DNA of 22,042 bases. It comes from Cytophagaceae bacterium UBA6715 (GTDB lineage: Bacteria > Bacteroidota > Bacteroidia > Cytophagales > Spirosomataceae). Numbering within the stretch: the first letter of the stretch is position 1; every line of letters begins with the position of its first letter. The translations under genes were made by a program, and so were the position numbers. Below, piece after piece: positions 15,883-22,042 of this stretch. The notes beneath the pieces were generated by a model. The model worked only from the letters and a program-made list of their open reading frames with translations. It had not been told where the DNA came from and did no database searches. The stretch covers positions 1 to 22,042 of the forward strand of contig DKIP01000100.1 of assembly GCA_002454335.1 (NCBI GenBank), given 5' to 3'.

Positions 15883-15890
15883 TATTTTTG
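15883..15890 (+). promoter_or_regulatory. -7 promoter element for ftsZ
   Basis: TATTTTTG matches TAnnTTTG and is followed by CAAC, as in other promoters here. Transcription near 15897 would leave a leader of about 20 bases to the ATG at 15918. The TTG at 15888-15890 that could be read as an ftsZ start is part of this element. No good -33 TTG is seen. Confidence 0.55.
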
Positions 15891-15917
15891 CAACAAATTG
15901 AATTACCCGACACCCTT

Positions 15918-17195
15918 ATGAATACGACTAATCCTTCATTTTACGAACACAACATGGAAATAATCCCAGAAAACACCTTCAAATCAATCATCAAAGTAGT
16001 TGGTATAGGTGGTGGTGGCTCCAATGCGGTGAAGCACATGCAGGAAATGGAAATTAAGGGGGCTGACCTCGTTATTTGCAATACGGATTCTCAAGCCTTG
16101 GCTTCAAATCCTGTTCAAACCAAAATTAAGTTAGGTCAGCAAGGCCTAGGAGCAGGTACAGATCCTGAAGTTGGGCGTTTGGCAGCATTGGAAAGTCGGG
16201 AAAAAATCCAACACATGTTGTCGAATGAAACTCAAATGGTTTTCATCACAGCGGGAATGGGTGGAGGTACAGGAACTGGAGCAGCGCCAGTAATTGCTGA
16301 AATCGCTCGAGAAAGAAATTTATTGACAGTTGCGGTTGTTACAGCTCCATACAACTGGGAAGGCCGCGATAAGATTCAATACGCTTTAAATGGCGTAGAG
16401 GCATTAAAAAGATTTTGTGACACAGTGATTGTGGTCATGAATGATAAATTAGCTGAGCATTACGAAAACTTGCCGATGTCGGAGGCTTTCTCAAAAGCTG
16501 ATGACGTTTTGGCCAAAGCGGTTAAATCCGTTGTGGACGTTATTGCGAAACCAGGCGATATCAATACGGACTTCATGGATGTGAAAAAAGTATTAACGAA
16601 TGCTGGAAAAGCCATGATGAGCTCAGCGTATGGTAGTGGCGAAAATCGCGCATATGATGCCATTGCAGAAGCATTGACTTCGCCATTGTTGAACTCGCAG
16701 CAAATTAAAGGTGCCAAACGCATCTTGGTGACTGTTTCAACAGGAAGCAGTAACCAGTTGAAGATGAAAGAACAAAACATCATCATCAACTACTTAAATG
16801 AACGAATTTACTTGCAGGCCGACATGGTCAAATTCGGATTCTCAACAGATGAGGAATTAGGCGATAATTTATACTTAACAGTTATCGCAGCAGGGTTTGA
16901 ACATGAAGGAGATGAATTTGGTGGATATTTTGAAACATCTGACGGGACCTATGAAGCAGCAGACGAATTAGGCCAACGAGAATTCTCACCCGGCAGCACG
17001 ATTACGTTAGATACGGAGTCTGCCAATAACCCGATGAACGAAGAAGAACGTTTCAATTACATGGTCGATGTATATGCAAACGGTGGCCTGAGCGAAACAG
17101 AATTCGAGGTACCTACCTACCGCCGTAATTCCGTAAAACTTTATGCCTTGAACAGACTTCCAGAGGAAGAGTGGGTGACTACTGACCTTTATTAA
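15918..17195 (+). CDS. ftsZ: Cell division GTPase FtsZ (divergent form)
   Basis: A 425-residue tubulin-family GTPase from the ATG 15918-15920; an ATG at 15954 is also possible. The GTP-binding parts are intact: G-G-G-G-S-N at 31-36, N-T-D-S-Q-A-L at 55-61, the tubulin signature G-M-G-G-G-T-G-T-G-A-A-P at 113-124, and the synergy loop N-T-D-F-M-D at 216-221 with both aspartates. Odd points: three residues are missing before G-L-G-A-G (76-80), the usual Arg after F-E-G is Lys152 in W-E-G-R-D-K, the loop after the synergy helix reads A-M-M-S-S-A rather than M-G-S, and the C-terminal linker is short, ending in a V-P-T-Y-R-R segment like the conserved tail. No ftsA, ftsQ or mur gene is adjacent, although ftsZ is usually in that cluster. 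It may be a second FtsZ. Confidence 0.93.
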   Translation: MNTTNPSFYEHNMEIIPENTFKSIIKVVGIGGGGSNAVKHMQEMEIKGADLVICNTDSQALASNPVQTKIKLGQQGLGAGTDPEVGRLAALESREKIQHMLSNETQMVFITAGMGGGTGTGAAPVIAEIARERNLLTVAVVTAPYNWEGRDKIQYALNGVEALKRFCDTVIVVMNDKLAEHYENLPMSEAFSKADDVLAKAVKSVVDVIAKPGDINTDFMDVKKVLTNAGKAMMSSAYGSGENRAYDAIAEALTSPLLNSQQIKGAKRILVTVSTGSSNQLKMKEQNIIINYLNERIYLQADMVKFGFSTDEELGDNLYLTVIAAGFEHEGDEFGGYFETSDGTYEAADELGQREFSPGSTITLDTESANNPMNEEERFNYMVDVYANGGLSETEFEVPTYRRNSVKLYALNRLPEEEWVTTDLY

Positions 17196-17947
17196 GCCCA
17201 TTGAACTTCTTGTATCGTTTCACGAATTAATGCCTCACTTGCATAAGGTATTTCAAATTCGGAAACTTCCGCCAAACCACCCATCGATATACCTGGTCGG
17301 CGATAATCCATGGCTGAATCACGCACCGTTCGTGCACTGGTATGCACGGCGTCAACTCCTATGTCGATAAATTGGCGGCAATTCTGTGGATTTACCCCAC
17401 TCCCAGCCATAATTTCAATTCGACCTGAAGCCCTCGCAACTAATTGGGCAATATTTCCAATCCCTTCGAGCGCTTTGTTCCTTTGGCCCGATGTTAAAAT
17501 GCGTTGAAAATTTAAATCAATCAATTGCTCCAAAACGACTTCGGGTTCCCGACTCACATCGATTGCCCGGTGGCAAGTCAAGGGAAAATCCCCTACCCTG
17601 TTTCGTAATTCCTGAAGAAATGGAACATCCAAATCGCCATTGGGAAGAAGTGCCCCAACGACCAATCCATGAACACCCATTCGAATAAGTTCATCAGCCT
17701 CCACCAGCATCGTTTGCTTCTCGTGAGCATCATAACAGAAATCACCACCGCGAGGTCGCAACATGGCATGAACTTCTAAACTCGTAGCAGCTATTACAGC
17801 TTTAACAAGCCCTGCAGACGGCGTACATCCACCATCATGTGGGGAAGCGCATAATTCAACACGATCCGCACCAGCACGATCAGCCGCCAAACAGGATTCC
17901 AATGAATATGCACAAACTTCGACCGCAATCCTTGAATTTCTTTTCAT
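17192..17947 (-). CDS. cutC: CutC family protein
   Basis: A 251-residue TIM-barrel protein of the CutC family. It has V-E-V-C-A near the start, D-R-V-E-L-C-A-S-P-H-D-G-G-C-T-P-S (about 30-45), a R-P-R-G-G-D-F-C-Y segment, the T-C-H-R-A-I-D motif and a late I-M-A-G-S-G-V-N. CutC was linked to copper tolerance in E. coli, but the role is disputed and no copper gene is near, so the name should be used with care. It is convergent with ftsZ: the TTAA at 17192-17195 supplies the TAA stop of both genes, and no terminator lies between them. It is divergent from the DUF2795 gene. Confidence 0.92.
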   Translation of the reverse strand: MKRNSRIAVEVCAYSLESCLAADRAGADRVELCASPHDGGCTPSAGLVKAVIAATSLEVHAMLRPRGGDFCYDAHEKQTMLVEADELIRMGVHGLVVGALLPNGDLDVPFLQELRNRVGDFPLTCHRAIDVSREPEVVLEQLIDLNFQRILTSGQRNKALEGIGNIAQLVARASGRIEIMAGSGVNPQNCRQFIDIGVDAVHTSARTVRDSAMDYRRPGISMGGLAEVSEFEIPYASEALIRETIQEVQWA

Positions 17948-18036
17948 AAAAATAGGCCTAAATTGGCCATTAAATAGCTTTTTTGATAATTAACGAAAAT
18001 TTAAGAAATAAATCTTTTATAAATATTTTTTTATTT

Positions 18037-18044
18037 TACTTTTG
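18037..18044 (+). promoter_or_regulatory. -7 promoter element for the DUF2795 gene
   Basis: TACTTTTG is a perfect TAnnTTTG followed by CAC, set in a strongly T-rich stretch. The leader to the ATG at 18083 is about 30 bases. A -33 TTG is not found; a run CTTTTA lies at about the right distance. Confidence 0.6.
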
Positions 18045-18082
18045 CACACAGATCAAAATGAAATAATAAAATTACGTAACAT

Positions 18083-18304
18083 ATGTATTGGACATTAGAA
18101 CTTGCCTCCTACCTAGAAGATGCGCCATGGCCAGCTTCCAAAGATGAATTAATTGACTTCGCAATCCGCACAGGATCTCCCTTAGAAGTTGTTGAAAACT
18201 TACAAGAATTAGAAGACGACGGACAACCCTTCGAAAGCATCGAAGAAATTTGGCCAGATTATCCTACAAAGGATGACTTCTTCTTCAACGAAGACGAATA
18301 TTAA
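18083..18304 (+). CDS. Small acidic DUF2795 protein
   Basis: A 73-residue protein that I recognise as the DUF2795 type very widely kept in Bacteroidota. It begins M-Y-W-T-L-E-L-A-S-Y-L and ends in the acidic tail D-F-F-F-N-E-D-E-Y. It holds 21 Asp/Glu against 3 Lys/Arg, so it is strongly acidic. It has no signal peptide or membrane helix and is probably cytoplasmic. Function is unknown to me; in its family a short helical fold is likely. It stands as a single gene with its own promoter and a strong terminator that lies inside the end of glpD. Its TAA at 18302-18304 directly abuts the glpD stop at 18305-18307. Confidence 0.9.
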   Translation: MYWTLELASYLEDAPWPASKDELIDFAIRTGSPLEVVENLQELEDDGQPFESIEEIWPDYPTKDDFFFNEDEY

Positions 18305-19855
18305 TTAAGAGGCGAAAGCCTCTTTTTTTATGGCCTTAATTTCCTCACTTAGGCCCTGGTTACGTAAAGCAATCCCCCAGCGGCGGAGCAAGACATCATC
18401 CCAACTAGTCGCCATTTCATTTTGCTTCAAATAGTCAATTTCAGCATGCATATAAGGCAACTCAGGATGCAACAATTGGATATCCCCTTGAAGCAAAGCA
18501 AAACTATTTGAGCCATAGGTTTCCCACAAATGATGTTGTGTGGATACTGGTAATGACAATGCAATAGCATTTTGGAAAAATTGCTCTCTCAAAGATTCGT
18601 CCCCCCCTGATAGAGTATATGTAGCCGTTAAACAGTACTTGGGAACTTGGTGGAATACCTCGCGTTCCAACACATCCATCGTATCCTTTGCCATCACCCG
18701 ATATGTGGTCCATTTTCCCCCCAAAATGCTGACCAATTTACTCCGACCATCTAACTCCACTTCGTGATCACGTACTAATGATTTAGTATCTGAAGCCATG
18801 GCAGCATCTAAGGCCGCCTGCAGCAAAGGTCTTTGACCCACAAAAGTTGAGGTAACATCTGACCGAGAGGCTTTTCCAGAAGCATAGCGATTAAAATAAT
18901 CGAGCAGGTAATCGATTTCCTCCGACAAGATCGGTGGGTTTTCACATAAGGTATCAGGCTCGTCGGTGGTTCCCACTAAGACATAATCTCGCCATGGTAT
19001 TACAAAAATTACGCGCCCATCATCCGTTTTTGGAATCAATAAGGCTGTTTTACCAGGCCAAAAAGAGGCAGGCAATACAATATGTGCTCCCCGACTCACC
19101 TTCATACGAGGTTTCATTTTAGGATTTGCCATCGCACGAATCGCATCCGTAAAAGGCCCTGTTGCATTGACAACGGCCTTCACAGCTATTTGATAAGCTT
19201 CACCAGAAATGACATCTTGAAAGCAAACCTCCTTCACTTTTAAACTCTTAGGAGCATGTACAAAACTTGTTAATTCCGCATAGTTCAACACACATGCTCC
19301 AGCTGCTTCCGCAGATTGTAAAATAGCTAGCGCATATCGTGCATCATTCAATTGGCCATCATAATACAAAACACCTCCACGCACATGGTCCAACGAAATT
19401 GCCGGACTTAATTCACGCATTTGCTTGGGACCTAAACCTCGGCTAGGTTCCAAGTTTGTATGGCCAGCGATGCGATCGTATAACCACATCCCAACTCGAT
19501 AATAAATTCGATCAAACCAGGAATAGCAAGGCGTCAATAAAGCTAGTGGATGCGCTAAATAAGGAGCATTTTGCAAAAGGATTCTACGCTCATGCAAGGC
19601 CTTATAGACCATCTTGAACTGTTGCCAATCCAATTTCTTGAACGCCTGTTCCAAATAACGTACCCCCCCATGAACTAATTTGGTTGATTTTGAGGATGTC
19701 TGACAGGCAAAATCACCTTTCTCGATTAATAGCACCCGGTAACCACGCAGTGTAGCATCCAATGCAACGCCTGCACCCGTCGCGCCACCTCCGATAATAC
19801 ACAAATCAAAAGGCTCTGTTAATTTCTTTATTTGGTCCGCGCGGTTAAAGGCCAT
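18305..19855 (-). CDS. glpD: FAD-dependent glycerol-3-phosphate dehydrogenase
   Basis: A 516-residue GlpD-family enzyme that oxidises glycerol-3-phosphate to dihydroxyacetone phosphate and passes electrons to the quinone pool at the inner membrane. The FAD-binding G-G-G-A-T-G-A-G lies at 22-29. The family signature T-S-S-K-S-T-K-L-V-H-G-G-V-R-Y-L is at 53-68, and a V-G-T-T-D-E-P segment falls in the catalytic part, with D-V-T-S-T-F-V-G-Q-R-P-L and G-G-K-W-T-T-Y-R later. No glycerol kinase or facilitator is near, so it may serve lipid turnover or use scattered glp genes. Its last seven codons also encode the hairpin that ends the opposing DUF2795 transcript. No canonical promoter was found. 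Confidence 0.95.
   Translation of the reverse strand: MAFNRADQIKKLTEPFDLCIIGGGATGAGVALDATLRGYRVLLIEKGDFACQTSSKSTKLVHGGVRYLEQAFKKLDWQQFKMVYKALHERRILLQNAPYLAHPLALLTPCYSWFDRIYYRVGMWLYDRIAGHTNLEPSRGLGPKQMRELSPAISLDHVRGGVLYYDGQLNDARYALAILQSAEAAGACVLNYAELTSFVHAPKSLKVKEVCFQDVISGEAYQIAVKAVVNATGPFTDAIRAMANPKMKPRMKVSRGAHIVLPASFWPGKTALLIPKTDDGRVIFVIPWRDYVLVGTTDEPDTLCENPPILSEEIDYLLDYFNRYASGKASRSDVTSTFVGQRPLLQAALDAAMASDTKSLVRDHEVELDGRSKLVSILGGKWTTYRVMAKDTMDVLEREVFHQVPKYCLTATYTLSGGDESLREQFFQNAIALSLPVSTQHHLWETYGSNSFALLQGDIQLLHPELPYMHAEIDYLKQNEMATSWDDVLLRRWGIALRNQGLSEEIKAIKKEAFAS
18307..18329 (+). terminator. Intrinsic terminator of the DUF2795 gene, inside glpD coding DNA
   Basis: A perfect 7-bp stem (AAGAGGC 18307-18313 with GCCTCTT 18318-18324) closes on a stable GAAA loop and is followed by T at 18325-18329. 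It begins three bases after the DUF2795 stop. On the minus strand the same bases encode the last residues of glpD (K-E-A-F-A-S). Downstream on that strand there is no T run, so it works mainly on the plus strand. Confidence 0.88.
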
Positions 19856-19945
19856 TCGATTAATGAGGTTTACAAAGGATAAAGGAAGATTTACTTCAAT
19901 TTACTCAACAAATTCTAAAATAAAACGCAAAAGATTCATTTAAAA

Positions 19946-19977
19946 TTGATAAAAATAGAAGAGATTTTATAATTTTG
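19946..19977 (+). promoter_or_regulatory. Promoter of the TPR-ribH-aspartate kinase group
   Basis: TTG at 19946-19948 and a perfect -7 element TAATTTTG (19970-19977) are 21 bases apart, the best-spaced promoter here after those of tRNA-Pro and the exported TPR gene. Transcription would start near 19984, leaving a leader of about 48 bases before the ATG at 20032. Confidence 0.75.
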
Positions 19978-19987
19978 CAGTCCTTTG

Positions 19988-20006
19988 GCTAGTAACATAA
20001 ACTAGC
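19988..20006 (+). repeat. Small inverted repeat in the leader of the TPR gene
   Basis: GCTAGT (19988-19993) and ACTAGC (20001-20006) form a 6-bp stem with a 7-base loop just after the predicted transcription start. It may stabilise the mRNA 5' end or be an operator, or be chance. Confidence 0.35.
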
Positions 20007-20031
20007 AAGAGCATCAAAGCATTATAATTTT

Positions 20032-20712
20032 ATGGCAAAGAAGAAAGAAGTAAACGAATCCATTGAAATCATTGAAAGCCCAGAAGCGCTTCAACAAGAA
20101 TTAGTAAAAGTCACTGGATTTTTTGATCAAAATAAATCATCAATTATAGGAGCTGCCGTGGTTGCAGTAGCGATTATCGTGGGGTACTTTGGTTTTCAAT
20201 GGTACCAAAACACGCAAGATGCTGAAGGTGAAAAGAAATTATACAAGGCTGTTTACGCATTTGAATCCGATTCATTAGCTGCTGCTTCGAAAGACTTAGC
20301 GAAAGTTTCGGATGAATTTGGTGGAAATACGCAAAATTTAGCAGACTTATATTTAGGTATTACTTTGTTGAAACAGGGTAAATTCGATAATGCCATTGAG
20401 AAATTGAAAAATTTCAGCAGCGGCGATTTATTGGTTCAAGCACGTGCGTATTCGTTAATAGGCGATGCATATTCAGAAAAGAAATCCTATGCTGAGGCAA
20501 TTGAATATTACGCGAAAGCGGCCGACTATAAATCAAATAAATTCTTCTCACCGGGTTATTTGTTGAAACTTGCTAACGCATACGAAGCAAATAAACAATC
20601 GAAAGAAGCTTTGGATACCTATACAGCAATCACGGAGAAATATCCAGAATCTGCTGAGGCAATTCCAGCGAAGAAATATAAAGCGCTTTTGGAAAGCTCT
20701 ATCTCTGAATAA
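20032..20712 (+). CDS. Membrane-anchored tetratricopeptide-repeat protein
   Basis: A 226-residue protein with a charged cytoplasmic N-terminus of about 35 residues, one membrane helix at about 37-56 (S-S-I-I-G-A-A-V-V-A-V-A-I-I-V) and a periplasmic TPR-like helical domain to the end (repeats with LADLYLGITLLKQGKF, AYSLIGDAYSEKKSYAEA and LLKLANAYEANKQSKEA). This arrangement is like YfgM/AncA, which in E. coli binds the secretion machinery and chaperones; in Bacteroidota this gene commonly sits directly before ribH. It reads with ribH, but a 16-bp hairpin lies in the gap. Exact role not known. Confidence 0.85.
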   Translation: MAKKKEVNESIEIIESPEALQQELVKVTGFFDQNKSSIIGAAVVAVAIIVGYFGFQWYQNTQDAEGEKKLYKAVYAFESDSLAAASKDLAKVSDEFGGNTQNLADLYLGITLLKQGKFDNAIEKLKNFSSGDLLVQARAYSLIGDAYSEKKSYAEAIEYYAKAADYKSNKFFSPGYLLKLANAYEANKQSKEALDTYTAITEKYPESAEAIPAKKYKALLESSISE

Positions 20713-20731
20713 TAAAGTTTACGAAATTGTC

Positions 20732-20773
20732 AGGAGGGGATAAGAGCAGCAGCTTTTATCCCCTCTTGTTTTA
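20732..20773 (+). terminator. Long perfect hairpin between the TPR gene and ribH
   Basis: Bases 20732-20747 pair with 20752-20767 in a continuous 16-bp stem (including two G-U pairs) around the loop AGCA, with a run of four G-C pairs (20736-20739 with 20760-20763). TTGTTTTA follows. It looks like a strong intrinsic terminator, but it ends only 17 bases before the ribH ATG, with no canonical promoter between, so it may be a partial terminator or attenuator. Confidence 0.7.
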
Positions 20774-20784
20774 GCCCCTTTACC

Positions 20785-21264
20785 ATGTCATCAGCCTTAA
20801 AAAACTTAAGTGATTTTAGTACCGCCAACCTACCTGACGTTACGCAAAAACGTTTCGCTATCGTAGTCGCAGAATGGAACACGGAAGTCACCGGAGCATT
20901 GTACACGGGAGCTTTCAATACACTATTGAAATATGGGGTACAAGAAGCAAACATCGTTAGTGTTCAGGTTCCAGGCAGTTTTGAATTAAGCTTGGGAGCA
21001 CAAAAGATGGCCGAGAAAGCAGACATCGATGCAGTGATATGTCTTGGCTGTGTGATTCAAGGCGAAACACGCCATTTCGATTTCATCTGTCAAGCTGTTG
21101 CGGATGGCATTACAAATGTGAGCTTGAAATACAATAAACCGGTTATTTTTGGCGTATTAACGCCAAACAACCAAGAACAAGCTATGGATCGCGCAGGCGG
21201 AAAACACGGCAATAAAGGAGATGAGGCAGCCATTACTGCCATTAAAATGTTAGCAATTAATTAA
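20785..21264 (+). CDS. ribH: 6,7-dimethyl-8-ribityllumazine synthase
   Basis: A 159-residue lumazine synthase, which joins 5-amino-6-ribitylamino-uracil with 3,4-dihydroxybutanone phosphate in the penultimate step of riboflavin synthesis. All family motifs are present: V-A-E-W-N (28-32), V-P-G-S-F-E-L (62-68), G-C-V-I-Q-G-E-T-R-H-F-D with catalytic His97, and F-G-V-L-T-P-N-N-Q-E-Q-A (122-133), then A-G-G-K-H-G-N-K-G-D-E-A. No other riboflavin gene and no FMN riboswitch is seen. It follows the hairpin at 20732-20767, and the aspartate kinase gene starts 11 bases after its stop. Confidence 0.97.
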   Translation: MSSALKNLSDFSTANLPDVTQKRFAIVVAEWNTEVTGALYTGAFNTLLKYGVQEANIVSVQVPGSFELSLGAQKMAEKADIDAVICLGCVIQGETRHFDFICQAVADGITNVSLKYNKPVIFGVLTPNNQEQAMDRAGGKHGNKGDEAAITAIKMLAIN

Positions 21265-21275
21265 GATATACTACT

Positions 21276-22042
21276 ATGCAAGTTTGGAAATTTGGCGGTA
21301 CATCCGTAGGAAAGCCAGAAAGAATGCAATCGATTCGTCAACTTATTACCGAGGACGGCAAACCTAAAATTGTTGTTTTATCTGCATTATCAGGTAGCAC
21401 GAATGCATTGTTATCCATTTCAGAATCATTAATCGCACAAAATCAAGCGGAGGCGAAAACCAAAGCGGCTGATTTACGTGCGCATTACGATGCCTTTTTA
21501 ACCGAGCTTTACCAAACACCTGCGGGTCTTGCGAAAGGTCAAGCAATCGTTACGAAGGAATTTACGTTCATCGACAGCCTGATCTCGACGGTACCCTACA
21601 CCGTGAAACAAGAGAAGGAAATGGTCGCTTTGGGCGAATTGTTATCGACTCAAATTTTCGAGGCCTACTTGCAAGAAGAAGGGGTAAACTCAACGTTGCT
21701 ACCTGCTCTAGACTTTATGGTGATCGATGCTGACAACGAGCCTGTTATGACCGAAATCGAATCGAAATTAGCAGCCACCTTAGCACCTGTCAAAGACAAG
21801 CAAATCTTCATCACACAAGGTTTCATTTGCCGCAATCCAGCCGGCGAAGTTGACAACTTAAAACGTGGAGGTTCCGACTATACTGCTTCATTAATCGGTG
21901 GGGCTATTCAAGCCGAAGAAATTCAAATCTGGACGGACATCGACGGGATGCACAACAATGATCCGCGCATCGTGAAAAATACCTTCCCGATTCGGGAATT
22001 ATCATTCGCAGAGGCTGCCGAATTAGCCTACTTTGGCGCAAA
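21276..22042 (+). CDS. lysC: Aspartate kinase (5' part, runs off the window)
   Basis: The first 255 codons are visible from the ATG 21276-21278; the gene is cut by the window end. It begins M-Q-V-W-K-F-G-G-T-S-V-G, the ATP-binding start of aspartokinases, and later shows V-A-L-G-E-L-L-S, Q-G-F-I, R-G-G-S-D-Y-T-A (198-205) and T-D-I-D-G-M-H-N-N-D-P-R (220-231), the catalytic and substrate part. It makes aspartyl phosphate, the first step to lysine, threonine and methionine. Whether it ends in ACT domains only or is fused to homoserine dehydrogenase (ThrA) cannot be seen. It probably shares an mRNA with ribH. Confidence 0.95.
   Translation, partial: MQVWKFGGTSVGKPERMQSIRQLITEDGKPKIVVLSALSGSTNALLSISESLIAQNQAEAKTKAADLRAHYDAFLTELYQTPAGLAKGQAIVTKEFTFIDSLISTVPYTVKQEKEMVALGELLSTQIFEAYLQEEGVNSTLLPALDFMVIDADNEPVMTEIESKLAATLAPVKDKQIFITQGFICRNPAGEVDNLKRGGSDYTASLIGGAIQAEEIQIWTDIDGMHNNDPRIVKNTFPIRELSFAEAAELAYFGA

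Noticed and set aside
15888..15917. TTG start for ftsZ
   Set aside because: The TTG is part of TATTTTTG; a transcript from this promoter would not include it.
20713..20784. FMN riboswitch before ribH
   Set aside because: The gap is only 72 bases and holds a single long hairpin; the multi-branched FMN riboswitch pattern is absent.
1..22042. CRISPR array, insertion sequence, phage or defence island
   Set aside because: No spaced direct repeats, transposase, integrase or known defence gene was seen on either strand.

Overview
This window looks like chromosomal DNA of a Bacteroidota bacterium, most likely a member of the Cytophagales. The evidence is a type IX secretion (T9SS) sorting domain at the left edge, many promoters with the Bacteroidota-type -7 element TAnnTTTG, an almost complete lack of Shine-Dalgarno sequences, and an ExbB-ExbD-ExbD-TonB operon typical of the phylum. 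No mobile element, CRISPR array, phage gene or rRNA was seen. The content is mostly housekeeping and cell-envelope genes.

Layout. 1-522 (+): the 3' end of a T9SS-exported protein and a tRNA-Pro(GGG), closed by a bidirectional terminator. 555-7378 (-): an SDR oxidoreductase, a periplasmic TPR protein, then an energy-transduction operon read exbB, exbD, exbD, tonB, a small two-helix membrane protein and a PstS-like lipoprotein. 7379-7727: a 349-base divergent promoter region. 7728-8057 (+): a DUF721/DciA-like protein. 8054-10713 (-): a three-gene glycan cassette of GT2 glycosyltransferase, polysaccharide deacetylase and GT87 membrane glycosyltransferase. 10803-17195 (+): LD-carboxypeptidase, ComM/YifB ATPase, a thioredoxin-like exported protein, an M28 metallopeptidase and an FtsZ. 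17192-17947 (-): cutC. 18083-18304 (+): a small acidic DUF2795 protein. 18305-19855 (-): glycerol-3-phosphate dehydrogenase. 20032-22042 (+): a membrane-anchored TPR protein, lumazine synthase (ribH) and the 5' part of an aspartate kinase.

How the genes fit together. The exb/tonB operon should supply proton-motive force to outer-membrane receptors; it carries a PstS-like lipoprotein but no Pst permease. The GT2-deacetylase-GT87 genes overlap or nearly abut and resemble in logic a polyprenyl-phosphate sugar pathway of the ArnC/ArnD/ArnT kind (inference). The FtsZ lies away from the division/cell-wall genes it usually accompanies and has several divergent positions.

The packing is tight: three convergent gene pairs share or abut stop codons, and one terminator is encoded inside the end of the opposing gene. 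Two TTG start codons that a gene caller might choose (13287 and 15888) coincide with -7 promoter elements, so later ATG starts are preferred.

I found no clearly undescribed defence or mobile system. The best candidates for a second look are the glycan cassette, the PstS-like gene in the exb/tonB operon, the divergent FtsZ, and the 16-bp hairpin in front of ribH.
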